From the NCBI GenBank assembly GCA_031380225.1, contig JANNFX010000238.1:1-34092 (forward strand): 34,092 nucleotides of DNA. Reading direction: 5' to 3'. The notes beneath the pieces were generated by a model that saw only the letters and a program-made list of their open reading frames with translations, made no database searches and was not told the DNA's origin. Shown piece by piece: positions 8,059-15,989 of the stretch. A program made the position numbers and the translations under genes. Positions within the stretch are counted from its first letter, which is position 1; each line of letters opens with the position of its first letter. This DNA comes from JANNFX01 sp031380225 (GTDB lineage: Bacteria > Pseudomonadota > Alphaproteobacteria > Rhizobiales > Hyphomicrobiaceae).

Positions 8059-8893
8059 GGTGCTCCACATGGGCAAGCACCGACAACGCAGCGGCGGTAT
8101 CCAACTTTTGATCGAGATCCCGGTAGATGAGTGGCACGATTTCGCCAACGTTTCGCTTGCCATCTCTGATCGCTTCAAGAATTGACAATTCACGCGAGCG
8201 GCGGTGAATGAGGAAGGCTTTGACCATCCGCTGTGGCTCTTCCAATCGTCCACCATGGCCGGGGCAATAAAGTTTTTCGGTGCGCCTCATCAACAGTTCG
8301 AGAGAGGCCAAATAGTCGGCCATACGGCCCTCCGGCGGCGCGATGACCGTGGTATTCCACGCCATAACATGGTCGCCTGAAAACAGCAGCTTGCGACCCG
8401 TGAGCGAGAAACACAAATGGTCGGGAGCGTGGCCAGGGGTGTGGAGCGCTTCCAGTTCAAAGTCATCACCCATGACGCGATCACCGTCTGCGAGTTGATG
8501 ATCGGCAACGTATTCGTCGTTGACGTAGCGTTTGCCGGCCGGACCGATATCCGGAGCAGACGCACCGCGCCGGCCGTACGCATAGGTCGGCGCGCCTGTT
8601 GCTGCCTTCAGCCGATGGGCACCATCGATGTGATCGCGGTGGGCGTGCGTCATCAGGATGTGACTGATCGGGCGGCCATTAGCGGCACGAATGATAGCCT
8701 CAATGTGGACCGGATCGTCTGGGCCTGGGTCGATGACGGCCAGCTCTGCCGTTCCAACGAGATAAGTATTGGTGCCGCGAAACGTGAATGGTCCGGGATT
8801 ATTGGCAACGACGCGGATCACACCGGGGCTCATTGGCTGGGCACTGCCGTAGTCGCCCTCCATGGTCGTCTTGAGTGCCGGCTTGTTTTCCAT
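7991..8893 (-). CDS. MBL-fold metallo-hydrolase, LACTB2-like
   Basis: 300 residues, cytosolic. The metal site is complete: THAHRDH (His83, His85, Asp87, His88), His155 in HTPGH, Asp174 in FSGDH and His213 in PGHGG. The C-terminal 70 residues (about 228-290) are helical and match the winged-helix-like domain that follows the catalytic domain in LACTB2-type proteins. Human LACTB2 is an endoribonuclease; many bacterial relatives are annotated only as hydrolases, so the substrate is open. The start is the ATG at 8893 behind a weak AAAGGG. The gene is convergent with the DUF1499 gene and the two overlap by 68 bases at their 3' ends. Confidence 0.88.
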   Translation of the reverse strand: MENKPALKTTMEGDYGSAQPMSPGVIRVVANNPGPFTFRGTNTYLVGTAELAVIDPGPDDPVHIEAIIRAANGRPISHILMTHAHRDHIDGAHRLKAATGAPTYAYGRRGASAPDIGPAGKRYVNDEYVADHQLADGDRVMGDDFELEALHTPGHAPDHLCFSLTGRKLLFSGDHVMAWNTTVIAPPEGRMADYLASLELLMRRTEKLYCPGHGGRLEEPQRMVKAFLIHRRSRELSILEAIRDGKRNVGEIVPLIYRDLDQKLDTAAALSVLAHVEHLIERGLVKSSGVPAFSSALSLA

Positions 8894-9102
8894 AACCCTT
8901 TGATCCAGGCCTTATTTTACCGTTGAGCCACGTTTGAAACGCCGCCGCAAGATAATTGTCGCCGTAAAAACTGAATTTGAGGCACTATAAAAATGAAACC
9001 GGTGCTAATTCCGTGCGTACCAGATACAGCGCCCCAGCCTTTTGAGAACCAGGCTTCAAAATGCCAGGCTGGCGTTTCGCCCAACGGAACAAGGACAACG
9101 CC

Positions 9103-9273
9103 ATGAAAACGATTATCGCCGCACTTTTGACAGTGGCAGTTGCGTTCAGTGCGGCTGCACCAGTCACGTTTGCTGCAGACGCCGCGGGCTCGTGCGGCAA
9201 AGGCAAGGTCTTCGACCCAGATACTCAGAAGTGCGTGAAGAAGCCAAGGGGCTCGGGCTCGAACAGCGGTTGA
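9103..9273 (+). CDS. Small secreted protein with a cysteine pair
   Basis: 56 residues when started at the ATG at 9103, which has AAGGAC about eight bases upstream; an in-frame ATG at 9061 adds a polar leader and has no ribosome site. The product starts with a clear signal peptide (MKTIIAALLTVAVAFSAAA, then a cleavage-like TFAADA). The mature part is about 32 residues and holds CGKGKVFDPDTQKCV, two cysteines separated by 13 residues, then a Lys/Gly/Ser-rich tail. Such a peptide would probably form one disulphide in the periplasm. The C-G...D..T..C spacing resembles short disulphide loops in other small exported proteins, but no family is firmly recognised. Confidence 0.65.
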   Translation: MKTIIAALLTVAVAFSAAAPVTFAADAAGSCGKGKVFDPDTQKCVKKPRGSGSNSG

Positions 9274-9342
9274 AGTTTTCTTGAAAATAATCTGCCCCGA
9301 TGCGCGCTGCGTGTATCGGTGGCAGATCGTTAGCCAGACGCC

Positions 9343-9984
9343 TTACTTTGACATCACCGCACGAATGGCTCGGGCAATTTCCCCCGCGCGTTGATCCATG
9401 ATGATGGGAATATCGCAGGCGACTGTAATATTTTGTTGGCGATCCTGAAAGATCCGTGACGCCCAATCATAGTCCTGCTGAGCTTTGGCAACCTTGGCTT
9501 CACTCTCGTCGTCAGTGCCCGATGATTCACGCAGCTTGTCGAGATCGAGACCCATTTGCTCGACCTGGGCCGAGCGCTCGCGCTGACTTCGCAAATACTT
9601 TTCAAGCCCATTGATGACGGACTTGCGTTGTCCATCGATTGTTTGGAATACGGCCGCGAACAGGTGGGTGAGCGCGGCATCTTTCTTTTCGGCAGCCAAT
9701 GTATCCGCATATTTACTGATCGCTTTGGCCGCCTGTTCTGGCGGCACCCGGCGGCTCGTCAACTGCAGCACCAAATCTTTCAAACTTTGGTCGCTGGCCG
9801 CATCCTTATCGGCTTCGAACGACGGGCCATCCCATACAGCGGCTGGGCTTAAGTTTTCGATCTTCTTTTGCACGCAGGGCCAATCGGGATTGGACTTGTC
9901 GGCCGCCAATACAAAAGACACGCCGCCGCTCATTGCGAGGCATGTTACAAAGAAAGATGATAAGGCTCGTTTCTTCTTGGTCAT
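9343..9984 (-). CDS. Secreted protein of unknown function, last gene of the PQQ/ABC cluster
   Basis: 213 residues from the ATG at 9984; a TTG four codons earlier is possible but less likely. A signal peptide is visible (KKKRALSSFFVTCLAMSGGVSFVLAA). The mature protein begins with a segment containing WPCVQKKI and AVWDGP, is then helical with a likely coiled coil (about 110-175, with RSQRERSAQVEQMGLDLDKL and AKVAKAQQDYDW), and ends in VACDIPIIMDQRAGEIARAI. The two mature cysteines, near the ends, may pair. It starts 15 bases after the stop of the ABC permease gene, which strongly suggests the same transcript, so it probably serves the same periplasmic process. No known domain was recognised. 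Confidence 0.75.
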   Translation of the reverse strand: MTKKKRALSSFFVTCLAMSGGVSFVLAADKSNPDWPCVQKKIENLSPAAVWDGPSFEADKDAASDQSLKDLVLQLTSRRVPPEQAAKAISKYADTLAAEKKDAALTHLFAAVFQTIDGQRKSVINGLEKYLRSQRERSAQVEQMGLDLDKLRESSGTDDESEAKVAKAQQDYDWASRIFQDRQQNITVACDIPIIMDQRAGEIARAIRAVMSK

Positions 9985-9999
9985 TTTTGCGTCCAATTA

Positions 10000-10995
10000 T
10001 TAGGCCCCGCCGCCGGGTCCACCCCGGCGCGCGATCAGGCCCTTCGAAGGGTTGTAAGCGTAGACGGCAGCGGCCAGAAAGAATGCCGTACACCCGAGCA
10101 CGATGATCAGCGAAACGACATCGACCTGTCCGTAAAGCGCAAACCGGATCAGTTCAACACAGTAGGAAAACGGATTGAAGCGGCAAATCTCGAACAGCAT
10201 CGGGCTCGATTCCCGGATTCGCCACAACGGATACAGAGCCGAAGATGCAAAGAACATCGGGAAGATGACGAAGTTCATCACACCGGCAAAGTTCTCCAAC
10301 TGTTTAATAACTGACGACATAAAGAGAGCCAGCGATCCCAGCATCAGGCCGACGATAACTAGGGCCGGGATCACAGTGATATAGCCGGCGAACGATTGCA
10401 TAAACGCCGGCACGCGCATGACGTCTGTTATGATTGGATCAGTTATGGCACCAAAGATTGGCAACCAATCCGGGCTGGCGTAGGCGGTAAACAATTTCAG
10501 CGTATCGATCGGAGGCGGGCTGATCCCCCAGACATAAGCCACGGCCAAAAACGAGAAAACTTGCAAGAGGGCAACGGCCACGCCTCCCAGCAACTTCGAG
10601 ACCAATAAGAACGAGCGCGGAAACGGGCTGACCAGCAACGTGCGCATGGTGCCGGTTTCCCGGTCATAGACCATCGATAGCGACGACTGCATGGCATTGA
10701 ACAAAAGGATCATTGCCACCAAACCGGGCGCCACGAACTCCTCATAGAGCACATACGACTGATAGGGGGGAATGATGGAGACGCCGAGCACCTGACGGAA
10801 CCCAGCCGCGAAAATAAACAGCCAAACCAGCGGCCGCACGAGAGCGGAGAAAAAACGTTCGGTTTGATGCAAGAAGCGCAGAACTTCGCGCCAAACGATG
10901 CCCTTGAAGCACGCCCAATACTGCGACGGCCCAAGCTTGGGGTGGGTCGCCAGCTCTGCTTCAGCAGCGGCGGCAGTTGCTGCCACGACGCTCAT
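10000..10995 (-). CDS. ABC-2 type permease, PQQ-alcohol-dehydrogenase-associated
   Basis: 331 residues. A 30-residue cytosolic N-terminus is followed by a permease of the ABC-2 class with about six membrane helices (near 56-75, 90-112, 140-165, 205-230, 240-262 and 295-315). The conserved cytosolic loop YDRETGTMRTLLVSPFPRSFLLVSK, between helices 2 and 3, is the ATPase contact of this class. The family is the permease found with PQQ-dependent alcohol dehydrogenase systems, and related genes occur in lanthanide-uptake (lut) clusters. An extra loop (about 165-205, containing DWLPIFGAITDPIITDV) makes it longer than many ABC-2 permeases. It overlaps the ATPase gene by four bases (ATGA), so translation is likely coupled. 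Confidence 0.88.
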   Translation of the reverse strand: MSVVAATAAAAEAELATHPKLGPSQYWACFKGIVWREVLRFLHQTERFFSALVRPLVWLFIFAAGFRQVLGVSIIPPYQSYVLYEEFVAPGLVAMILLFNAMQSSLSMVYDRETGTMRTLLVSPFPRSFLLVSKLLGGVAVALLQVFSFLAVAYVWGISPPPIDTLKLFTAYASPDWLPIFGAITDPIITDVMRVPAFMQSFAGYITVIPALVIVGLMLGSLALFMSSVIKQLENFAGVMNFVIFPMFFASSALYPLWRIRESSPMLFEICRFNPFSYCVELIRFALYGQVDVVSLIIVLGCTAFFLAAAVYAYNPSKGLIARRGGPGGGA

Positions 10996-11747
10996 GCGGC
11001 CTCCGCGTGGGTCGTGCCCGTTAGGATGCGGAAGGCGTCGCGCATGTCGCTGGTGCCGGCGGCTTTCACCATGTCAGGCACAGTGCCCGACAACAAGACC
11101 TTGCCCTTGTGCAGGACAACCACATTGTCCGTTGGCGAAACTTCATCGATCAAGTGTGTGGCCCACAGCACGCCGAGGCGTTCCTTTTGGACCAAGCTGC
11201 GCACAATTCCGATGACGCTTTCGCGCGAGCCGATATCAAGCCCAACGGTCGGCTCATCGAGGAGCAGCAGAGCCGGACGATGCATCAGCGATCGCGCGAT
11301 CTCGACGCGGCGCGCCTGGCCACCCGACAGTGTTCTGACTTTAAAGCCTGCCTTATCCGAAAGGCCGACTTTCTCCAACGCTTCGATGGCGCGGTGTTTG
11401 GCATCGCGGCCGCCGATGCCGTGCAGTGCCGCATGATACAAAAGATTTTGGGTCAGCGACAAATCCGGGTCGATGGCTTTGCTTTGAAAGCAGACGCCGA
11501 GGCGCTGCAAGGCTTCAGTTGGCCGCCGGCGCACGTCATGGCCCAGGATGCGAATTTCGCCTGAGATATTGTCATAGAGACGTGTGACCAACGCGAACAG
11601 CGTCGATTTTCCAGCACCATTCAAGCCGAGCAGCACCGTGAACGTGCTTTGCGGGACTGTCAGCGATACGTTGTCGAGAACCTTATTGCTGCCGAAGCTA
11701 TGGCTCACACCATCGACGACCAGAGCGGGGGCAGTTTCGCGTGACAC
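10992..11747 (-). CDS. ABC transporter ATPase, PQQ-alcohol-dehydrogenase-associated
   Basis: 251 residues from the GTG at 11747, which has AGGA nine bases upstream. The open frame continues further upstream, but that part overlaps the beta-propeller gene, lacks a ribosome site and does not resemble an ATPase. Motifs are complete: Walker A GLNGAGKST, Q-loop CFQSKAID, signature LSGGQARRVEIARSL, Walker B LLLLDEPTVGLD, and the H-loop in WATHLIDE. It should power the ABC-2 permease encoded directly after it. The pair, with the binding protein and beta-propeller upstream, is the PQQ-associated ABC set. The transported substrate is not proven by sequence; a lanthanide, or a compound carrying one, is the best inference from related clusters. 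Confidence 0.88.
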   Translation of the reverse strand: MSRETAPALVVDGVSHSFGSNKVLDNVSLTVPQSTFTVLLGLNGAGKSTLFALVTRLYDNISGEIRILGHDVRRRPTEALQRLGVCFQSKAIDPDLSLTQNLLYHAALHGIGGRDAKHRAIEALEKVGLSDKAGFKVRTLSGGQARRVEIARSLMHRPALLLLDEPTVGLDIGSRESVIGIVRSLVQKERLGVLWATHLIDEVSPTDNVVVLHKGKVLLSGTVPDMVKAAGTSDMRDAFRILTGTTHAEAA

Positions 11748-11770
11748 GTCGCTTAGTCCTGTTGTTAATC

Positions 11771-11815
11771 GAGCCGATCCGGCACCCCCGTATAACGCAG
11801 GGACCGGACCGGCTC
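11771..11815 (-). other. Intercistronic hairpin between propeller and ATPase genes
   Basis: GAGCCGATCCGG (11771-11782) pairs with CCGGACCGGCTC (11804-11815) at 11 of 12 positions around a 21-base loop. There is no T-run, so it is unlikely to be a full terminator. In the transcript it would lie between the beta-propeller stop and the ATPase start, where such hairpins often protect the upstream message from decay or reduce downstream expression. Confidence 0.55.
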
Positions 11816-11845
11816 TATTGCAATTTGGTAAGGTTGACCCTGCAG

Positions 11846-12829
11846 TTATTGGCTGGCTGAGACGACACCCCATGGGTAGCGGCCGACCTTGATAGATTTC
11901 ACTGGCTTCAAGCCTGCGACGTCAATCACGGTCACGTCATTCGACGTCCCATTGGTGGTAAACAGCAGCTTCTCATCGGGTGTCAGACCGAGATTCCAAA
12001 CGCGTTGACCAACCAGAATATACTTTTCGACCTTCATCGAAGCGGTATTGACGACAGCGACACGATTGGCCGGACCAAGGGCCACGAATGCCTTTGTGCC
12101 ATCTTTGGTCAGTCGCACACCAACAGGTTGGATTGCATCTTTGGTGATGCCTTGAATTTCGAATGTTATTTTACCGAGAACTTTGCGGGTCGCCGCATCG
12201 ATCACGGACACGGTGCCGCCAATTTCCGAACTGACCCACACTGTTTTTCCATCTGGCGCGAATTGAGCAACACGCGGCCGGTTGTCGACCAACACATTGT
12301 CGAAATTCTTGTGAGTGGCAGTGTCGATAAAGTGCGCCATGTTGGTCGTTTCTGACGTGTTGACCAGCACCTTTCCATCGGGGCTCATGCCCATGCCCTC
12401 CGGCTCGACGCCAACCGGGATGTCGAGCACGACACTGCCTTTGAAGATGTCGACGACTGTGACCAGGTTGTCGTCTTCATTGGAGACGTAAAGCGGATTG
12501 CCACTTGAATGCAAAATCGGCAATTCCGGATCGGGTCCCGACGGCAAATCCTTGACGTGTTCGAACGTCTTTGAGTCGAAGACCTGCATCAAGTTATCGT
12601 CACTGGTGCAGACAATTACCCATTTGCCTTCGTTGGCCAGGATGATGCCACGCGGACGGTTCCCTGTTTTGATGGTGTGGATCACTTCGAGCTTTTCACT
12701 GTCGATGACCGAAACCGTGTTTTCTTTCTCGTTGGAAACAAAGACGCTGTAGGCCATCGCATTCGCGGCACTGAGCGCCAAAGCGGAACCGGCAAGGACC
12801 GGCAAAAGGGCGGCAAAGCGGATGTTCAC
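11846..12829 (-). CDS. PQQ-dependent catabolism-associated YVTN beta-propeller protein
   Basis: 327 residues. A signal peptide (about 1-26, ending ANAMA) sends it to the periplasm. The rest is a single propeller of about seven YVTN-type repeats, each with a pattern such as VFVSNEKENTVSVIDSEKLEV, LYVSNEDDNLVTVVDI or VWVSSEIGGTVSVIDAATRKV. This matches the family found next to PQQ-dependent dehydrogenases. It may bind a substrate, cofactor or metal in the periplasm; propeller proteins of this kind occur in lut-type lanthanide clusters. The start ATG at 12829 follows GGAGAATTGAGACGTGAAC. A 117-base gap with an operator-like inverted repeat separates it from the binding-protein gene upstream. Confidence 0.9.
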   Translation of the reverse strand: MNIRFAALLPVLAGSALALSAANAMAYSVFVSNEKENTVSVIDSEKLEVIHTIKTGNRPRGIILANEGKWVIVCTSDDNLMQVFDSKTFEHVKDLPSGPDPELPILHSSGNPLYVSNEDDNLVTVVDIFKGSVVLDIPVGVEPEGMGMSPDGKVLVNTSETTNMAHFIDTATHKNFDNVLVDNRPRVAQFAPDGKTVWVSSEIGGTVSVIDAATRKVLGKITFEIQGITKDAIQPVGVRLTKDGTKAFVALGPANRVAVVNTASMKVEKYILVGQRVWNLGLTPDEKLLFTTNGTSNDVTVIDVAGLKPVKSIKVGRYPWGVVSASQ

Positions 12830-12888
12830 GTCTCAATTCTCCAGATTGCAGGAGCGCGGACCGGGCCGGCTCAGACTGAGCTATACGG

Positions 12889-12907
12889 TATGTTATACGA
12901 TAACATA
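12889..12907. promoter_or_regulatory. Operator-like inverted repeat upstream of the propeller gene
   Basis: TATGTTA (12889-12895) and TAACATA (12901-12907) form a perfect 7-bp inverted repeat around a 5-bp centre, in an AT-rich stretch of an otherwise GC-rich gap. It lies 60-78 bases upstream of the beta-propeller start. It may be a regulator binding site with an internal promoter; no T-run follows it on either strand. Confidence 0.5.
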
Positions 12908-12946
12908 AGGGTGGTTTGGATCAGATTTTAGTGATGATCACGAAAC

Positions 12947-14239
12947 TCACTTTGCGAAGGCCTTACATTTGGTCTCCGGCTTATCGACGCCCAGCGTATC
13001 CAACTCGGTAAATTGGTGCAGGAAGCCTGGCTGCGGGGACACAGTTACTGGCAGTTTTGCGGTCGCGAGGATGATCGGCTGGCGCAATTGGCCATTCCAC
13101 GACCGGAACGAGAGCTTTTGCCCCTTGAACGCAGCCAACTCAAATTCGGGCGACCTCATGTACTCGATCAATTTTGCGACATCACCGGTTTTGGCCCGCG
13201 TTGCCGCTTCGCCGACGGACCTCACCGCCATCCAAACGTTGTAATCCAATGGCCGCATTTGGCGATTGGCCAGTCGTTTAAACCGGTTCTGGAATTGGGT
13301 TCCACCCCAGAGCTCAACAGCCGGATGCCACGTGGTTGCGTAAAGGCCTGACGTGCCGGCCACGGGACGAGCGTCCCACGTTCGGTAGGGGAAATAATCG
13401 CCGAACAATTCGCCCTCATCGGCAACCACGGTCACATCGTAGGCCGGAACTTTTTGAGTAAACTGCGGGATTTGTTGTTGAATTTGTTCAAAGCCACCGT
13501 CCGAACGGCGGCTGCCGGGATCATAGGCGAAGGCGCGCTCTTCGATGATCTTGTGGCCAAACCGCTTCGCCGTGCGGCGCAAAGCGTCAGCAAACAATTT
13601 GTCTTCCGGTGTCGGGCCAACGACCAAGAACCAATTCCGCCACTGCTTCCACGCCAGATATTGGCCAAGCGCATCTGCGAACATCGAGCGGGTCGGGATG
13701 GTGTGCTTAACGTTGGCCCGGCAATCCTCTTCTCTCAAATTATCATCGGGCGCGCCTGCATTGAAGATTTGCACCGGCTTTCCAGCAAGAGCGTCTGCAA
13801 GCGCGAGCACTGTCTTTGGCGACGCGTCAGTAATGACAAACCCTGCGCCCTCGGCGGTTTTTTTGAGGACTTCAGCAACGAGAGCCTCGCCAGTTGTACC
13901 CGACACCGTCTCAAGCTCGAACTCCTGGCCGACAAAGCGACCCGTCGTATTGTTGTCTGAAATTGCTAATTTTGCGCCCGCTACGCCGTCGTCGGGCGGA
14001 GCGATATCGAGCAAAGACAAGGGTGGCAGACGGTCTTCGCGGATTTCCCGGGCCAGCAACAGTTTGATTTTCTCGACCGGACCGGCACCAGCCGCTGGGG
14101 AAGCGGGCGCTTCGGCAGGCTGTCCGGTTGCCGCGGCCGGCGGGGCAGGAGGGGCGTCTTCAGCGACAACGGGCGCGGGCGCCAATCCGAGTGCAACCAA
14201 GAGAGCACCCCCAACTAACCACGTTTTCGAACCGCGCAT
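12947..14239 (-). CDS. ABC substrate-binding protein, PQQ-alcohol-dehydrogenase-associated
   Basis: 430 residues. A signal peptide (about 1-26) is followed by a Pro/Ala-rich linker (27-55) and a two-lobed periplasmic binding fold of the branched-chain amino-acid type. Recognisable parts are LPPLSLLDIAPPDDGVAGAKLAISDNN near the start of the fold, GFVITDASPKTVLALADALAG, the lobe-2 opening WRNWFLVVGPTPEDKLFADAL, and FGDYFPYRTWDARPVAGTSGL. The family is the binding protein found with PQQ-dependent alcohol dehydrogenase systems, and a member of it is the binding component of the lanthanide-uptake (lut) cluster of Methylorubrum (from memory). It is the first gene of the minus-strand cluster; its promoter lies in the 218-base divergent region it shares with the DUF3280 gene. 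Confidence 0.9.
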   Translation of the reverse strand: MRGSKTWLVGGALLVALGLAPAPVVAEDAPPAPPAAATGQPAEAPASPAAGAGPVEKIKLLLAREIREDRLPPLSLLDIAPPDDGVAGAKLAISDNNTTGRFVGQEFELETVSGTTGEALVAEVLKKTAEGAGFVITDASPKTVLALADALAGKPVQIFNAGAPDDNLREEDCRANVKHTIPTRSMFADALGQYLAWKQWRNWFLVVGPTPEDKLFADALRRTAKRFGHKIIEERAFAYDPGSRRSDGGFEQIQQQIPQFTQKVPAYDVTVVADEGELFGDYFPYRTWDARPVAGTSGLYATTWHPAVELWGGTQFQNRFKRLANRQMRPLDYNVWMAVRSVGEAATRAKTGDVAKLIEYMRSPEFELAAFKGQKLSFRSWNGQLRQPIILATAKLPVTVSPQPGFLHQFTELDTLGVDKPETKCKAFAK

Positions 14240-14365
14240 TCAAGTTTCTCCCATTCAAAACCAGCCACTGGTCATCTGGACTAAATGTAACTATATAACG
14301 GTCAAATCACAAAGCGGCGGAATAAGTCAAGCGATGGACCTGGAACTCGCAATAATGTGACGATG

Positions 14366-14400
14366 CGTGACGTTGCTAAACCGTAAGCCGCGACGTCACG
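14366..14400. promoter_or_regulatory. Inverted repeat in the divergent promoter region
   Basis: CGTGACGT (14366-14373) and ACGTCACG (14393-14400) are perfect inverted copies 19 bases apart. CCGTAA (14381-14386) and TTACGG (14402-14407) overlap them as a second pair. They lie in the 218-base gap between the two divergent operons, 58 bases or more before the DUF3280 start. This is a good candidate for a site controlling one or both operons. Confidence 0.5.
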
Positions 14401-14457
14401 TTTACGGGCTATACGCGTGATACAGTCCTTCGCAGACGAGATCGGAAAAGGTCAACA

Positions 14458-14988
14458 ATGACGGCTCGACTTCTCATCACGCTTGGAGCGCTTGCCGCTG
14501 CTGTGACGAGCGCGGCCGCAGGGCAAAGAGCGGCCGTGTTCCCGTTCGTTCTGACGGAACCGGTGAACGAGGAAGATTTTTTTGTCGGTAAAAAGTCAAC
14601 CAGTCCCGAAGAATTGGCGCGGGTCAAACTGGTCTATGACGAGTTCGCCAAATTGATCGTGGCCGATGGCACCTACGAAGCCGTGGATCTGACGCCGATG
14701 GCGGCGGAAATAGAAGCCAAGATGCCCGTCAATGAATGCAATGGCTGCGAAATTGATCTCGCGAAAAAGTCCGGCGCCGAAGTGGCGTTCATCGTGCTGA
14801 TCGAGAAGGCATCAGCCACCGTTTTGAATTTAAGCGTTTCGGAAGTCGATGTCGCCAAGCAGCGTATTAAGCGCAACATGATGGCTGTAATTCAAGGTAA
14901 TACCGATGACGCCTGGCTGGGTGGCGTGCGCTGGATCGTAAAAAACCGGGTGCTCAAAGCCGCTGCCCAGAAAGAGCCTACGCCATGA
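14458..14988 (+). CDS. DUF3280-like secreted protein
   Basis: 176 residues. The signal peptide (TARLLITLGALAAAVTSAAA) is followed by a compact domain that begins RAAVFPFVLTEP and continues with ELARVKLVYDEFAKLIVADGTYEAVDL, NECNGCEIDLAKKSGAEVAFIVLIEK and DDAWLGGVRWIVKNRVL. This layout fits DUF3280-type proteins, periplasmic proteins of unknown function that occur with PQQ and methylotrophy genes. The CNGC pair (about residues 94-97) could form a disulphide or bind a metal. AAGG lies seven bases before the ATG. Its stop overlaps the next gene's start (ATGA), so it is the head of the plus-strand operon and probably assists the ABC transporter that follows. Confidence 0.75.
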   Translation: MTARLLITLGALAAAVTSAAAGQRAAVFPFVLTEPVNEEDFFVGKKSTSPEELARVKLVYDEFAKLIVADGTYEAVDLTPMAAEIEAKMPVNECNGCEIDLAKKSGAEVAFIVLIEKASATVLNLSVSEVDVAKQRIKRNMMAVIQGNTDDAWLGGVRWIVKNRVLKAAAQKEPTP

Positions 14989-15989
14989 GCAGCTCGCACA
15001 TGATCAACCGCCGTCAAATCCTGACGACTTCTGGCGTTGCCGCCCTGTCGTCGATGTTGCCTAACGTTGTACTCGCAGATGCTGTCAAGCCGCTCCGTCT
15101 GGCCTCAGTTGCCTTTGGCTCGCTGAGCTGGCTCATTGAAACGATCAAAGCTGAAGGCCTTGATAAGACCCATGGCTTGGCTCTTGAAGTTGTGGAAATC
15201 GCGTCCAACCAAGCCAGCGCCATTACCCTTTATGGTGGCAGCGCCGACGTCATTGTCAGTGACTGGACATGGGCATTGCGCCAGCGCGCGATGGGCGAAT
15301 CCCTGCAATTTTCGCCGTTCTCTGCGGCTCTCGGCGCGATCATGGTGCCTCAGGCATCAACCATCAAGACATTGACCGATCTTGAAGGCAAACGGTTTGG
15401 TGTGGCTGGCAGCGCGCTCGATAAAAGCTGGTTGCTCCTGCGTGCCTATACCAGCAAGACGCTCGGCAAAGACATCGCCACATTCACTGAGCCGCAATAC
15501 GGTGCCGCTCCGTTGCTGACTGAACAACTGCGTGACGGCAAGATTGACGCGGTGTTGAATTTCTGGACGTTCGCGGCACGCCTCAAAGGCGACGGCTTCC
15601 GCGCGATCCTAACAATGGCCGATGTGATGAAGCAGCTCAACCTCAATCCGCCACCGGCTTTGGTCGGCTACATTTGGAAAGGTGGTGCTGCGGCTGAAAA
15701 TAGCGGCGCGATTGCTGCCTGGCTTAAGGCTGCAGAAGACGGGAATGCGGTACTGGCAAAATCTGATGACGCATGGACCCGAATCCGGCCGATGATGAAA
15801 GCAGCTAACGATGGCGAATTCGAAGCCTTGAAGGCTGGCTACAGGAACGGTATTCCCGGTCCGTGGCGCGACGCTGAAATGAAGTCGGCTGAAAAACTTA
15901 TGAGCATTCTCGTCGAAGCCGGCGACAAGGACCTGGTTGGAAATGGCACACGTTTTGATCCCAAGCTCTTCCACGCGCCAGGCGCCTAA
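14985..15989 (+). CDS. ABC substrate-binding protein, NitT/TauT (NMT1)-like
   Basis: 334 residues. The N-terminus (NRRQILTTSGVAALSSMLPNVVLA) has a twin-arginine-like motif before a hydrophobic stretch, so export may use the Tat route. The mature protein has the NMT1/SsuA-type binding fold: LRLASVAFGSLSWLIETIKAEGLDKTHGL, then ASAITLYGGSADVIVSDWTWALRQRA, then LEGKRFGVAGSALDKSWLLLRAY, and the hinge region GKIDAVLNFWTF. Relatives bind sulfonates, nitrate, or thiamine and pyrimidine precursors. Aromatic residues (Trp in VSDWTW, NFWTF) may line the pocket and favour a ring-shaped ligand. Its genetic partners are the permease and ATPase that follow, then methylofuran and H4MPT genes. Confidence 0.85.
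   Translation: MSSSHMINRRQILTTSGVAALSSMLPNVVLADAVKPLRLASVAFGSLSWLIETIKAEGLDKTHGLALEVVEIASNQASAITLYGGSADVIVSDWTWALRQRAMGESLQFSPFSAALGAIMVPQASTIKTLTDLEGKRFGVAGSALDKSWLLLRAYTSKTLGKDIATFTEPQYGAAPLLTEQLRDGKIDAVLNFWTFAARLKGDGFRAILTMADVMKQLNLNPPPALVGYIWKGGAAAENSGAIAAWLKAAEDGNAVLAKSDDAWTRIRPMMKAANDGEFEALKAGYRNGIPGPWRDAEMKSAEKLMSILVEAGDKDLVGNGTRFDPKLFHAPGA

Noticed and set aside
11748..11873. N-terminal extension of the ABC ATPase
   Set aside because: It would overlap the propeller gene, lacks a ribosome site and is unlike the family; the GTG at 11747 has AGGA at good distance.
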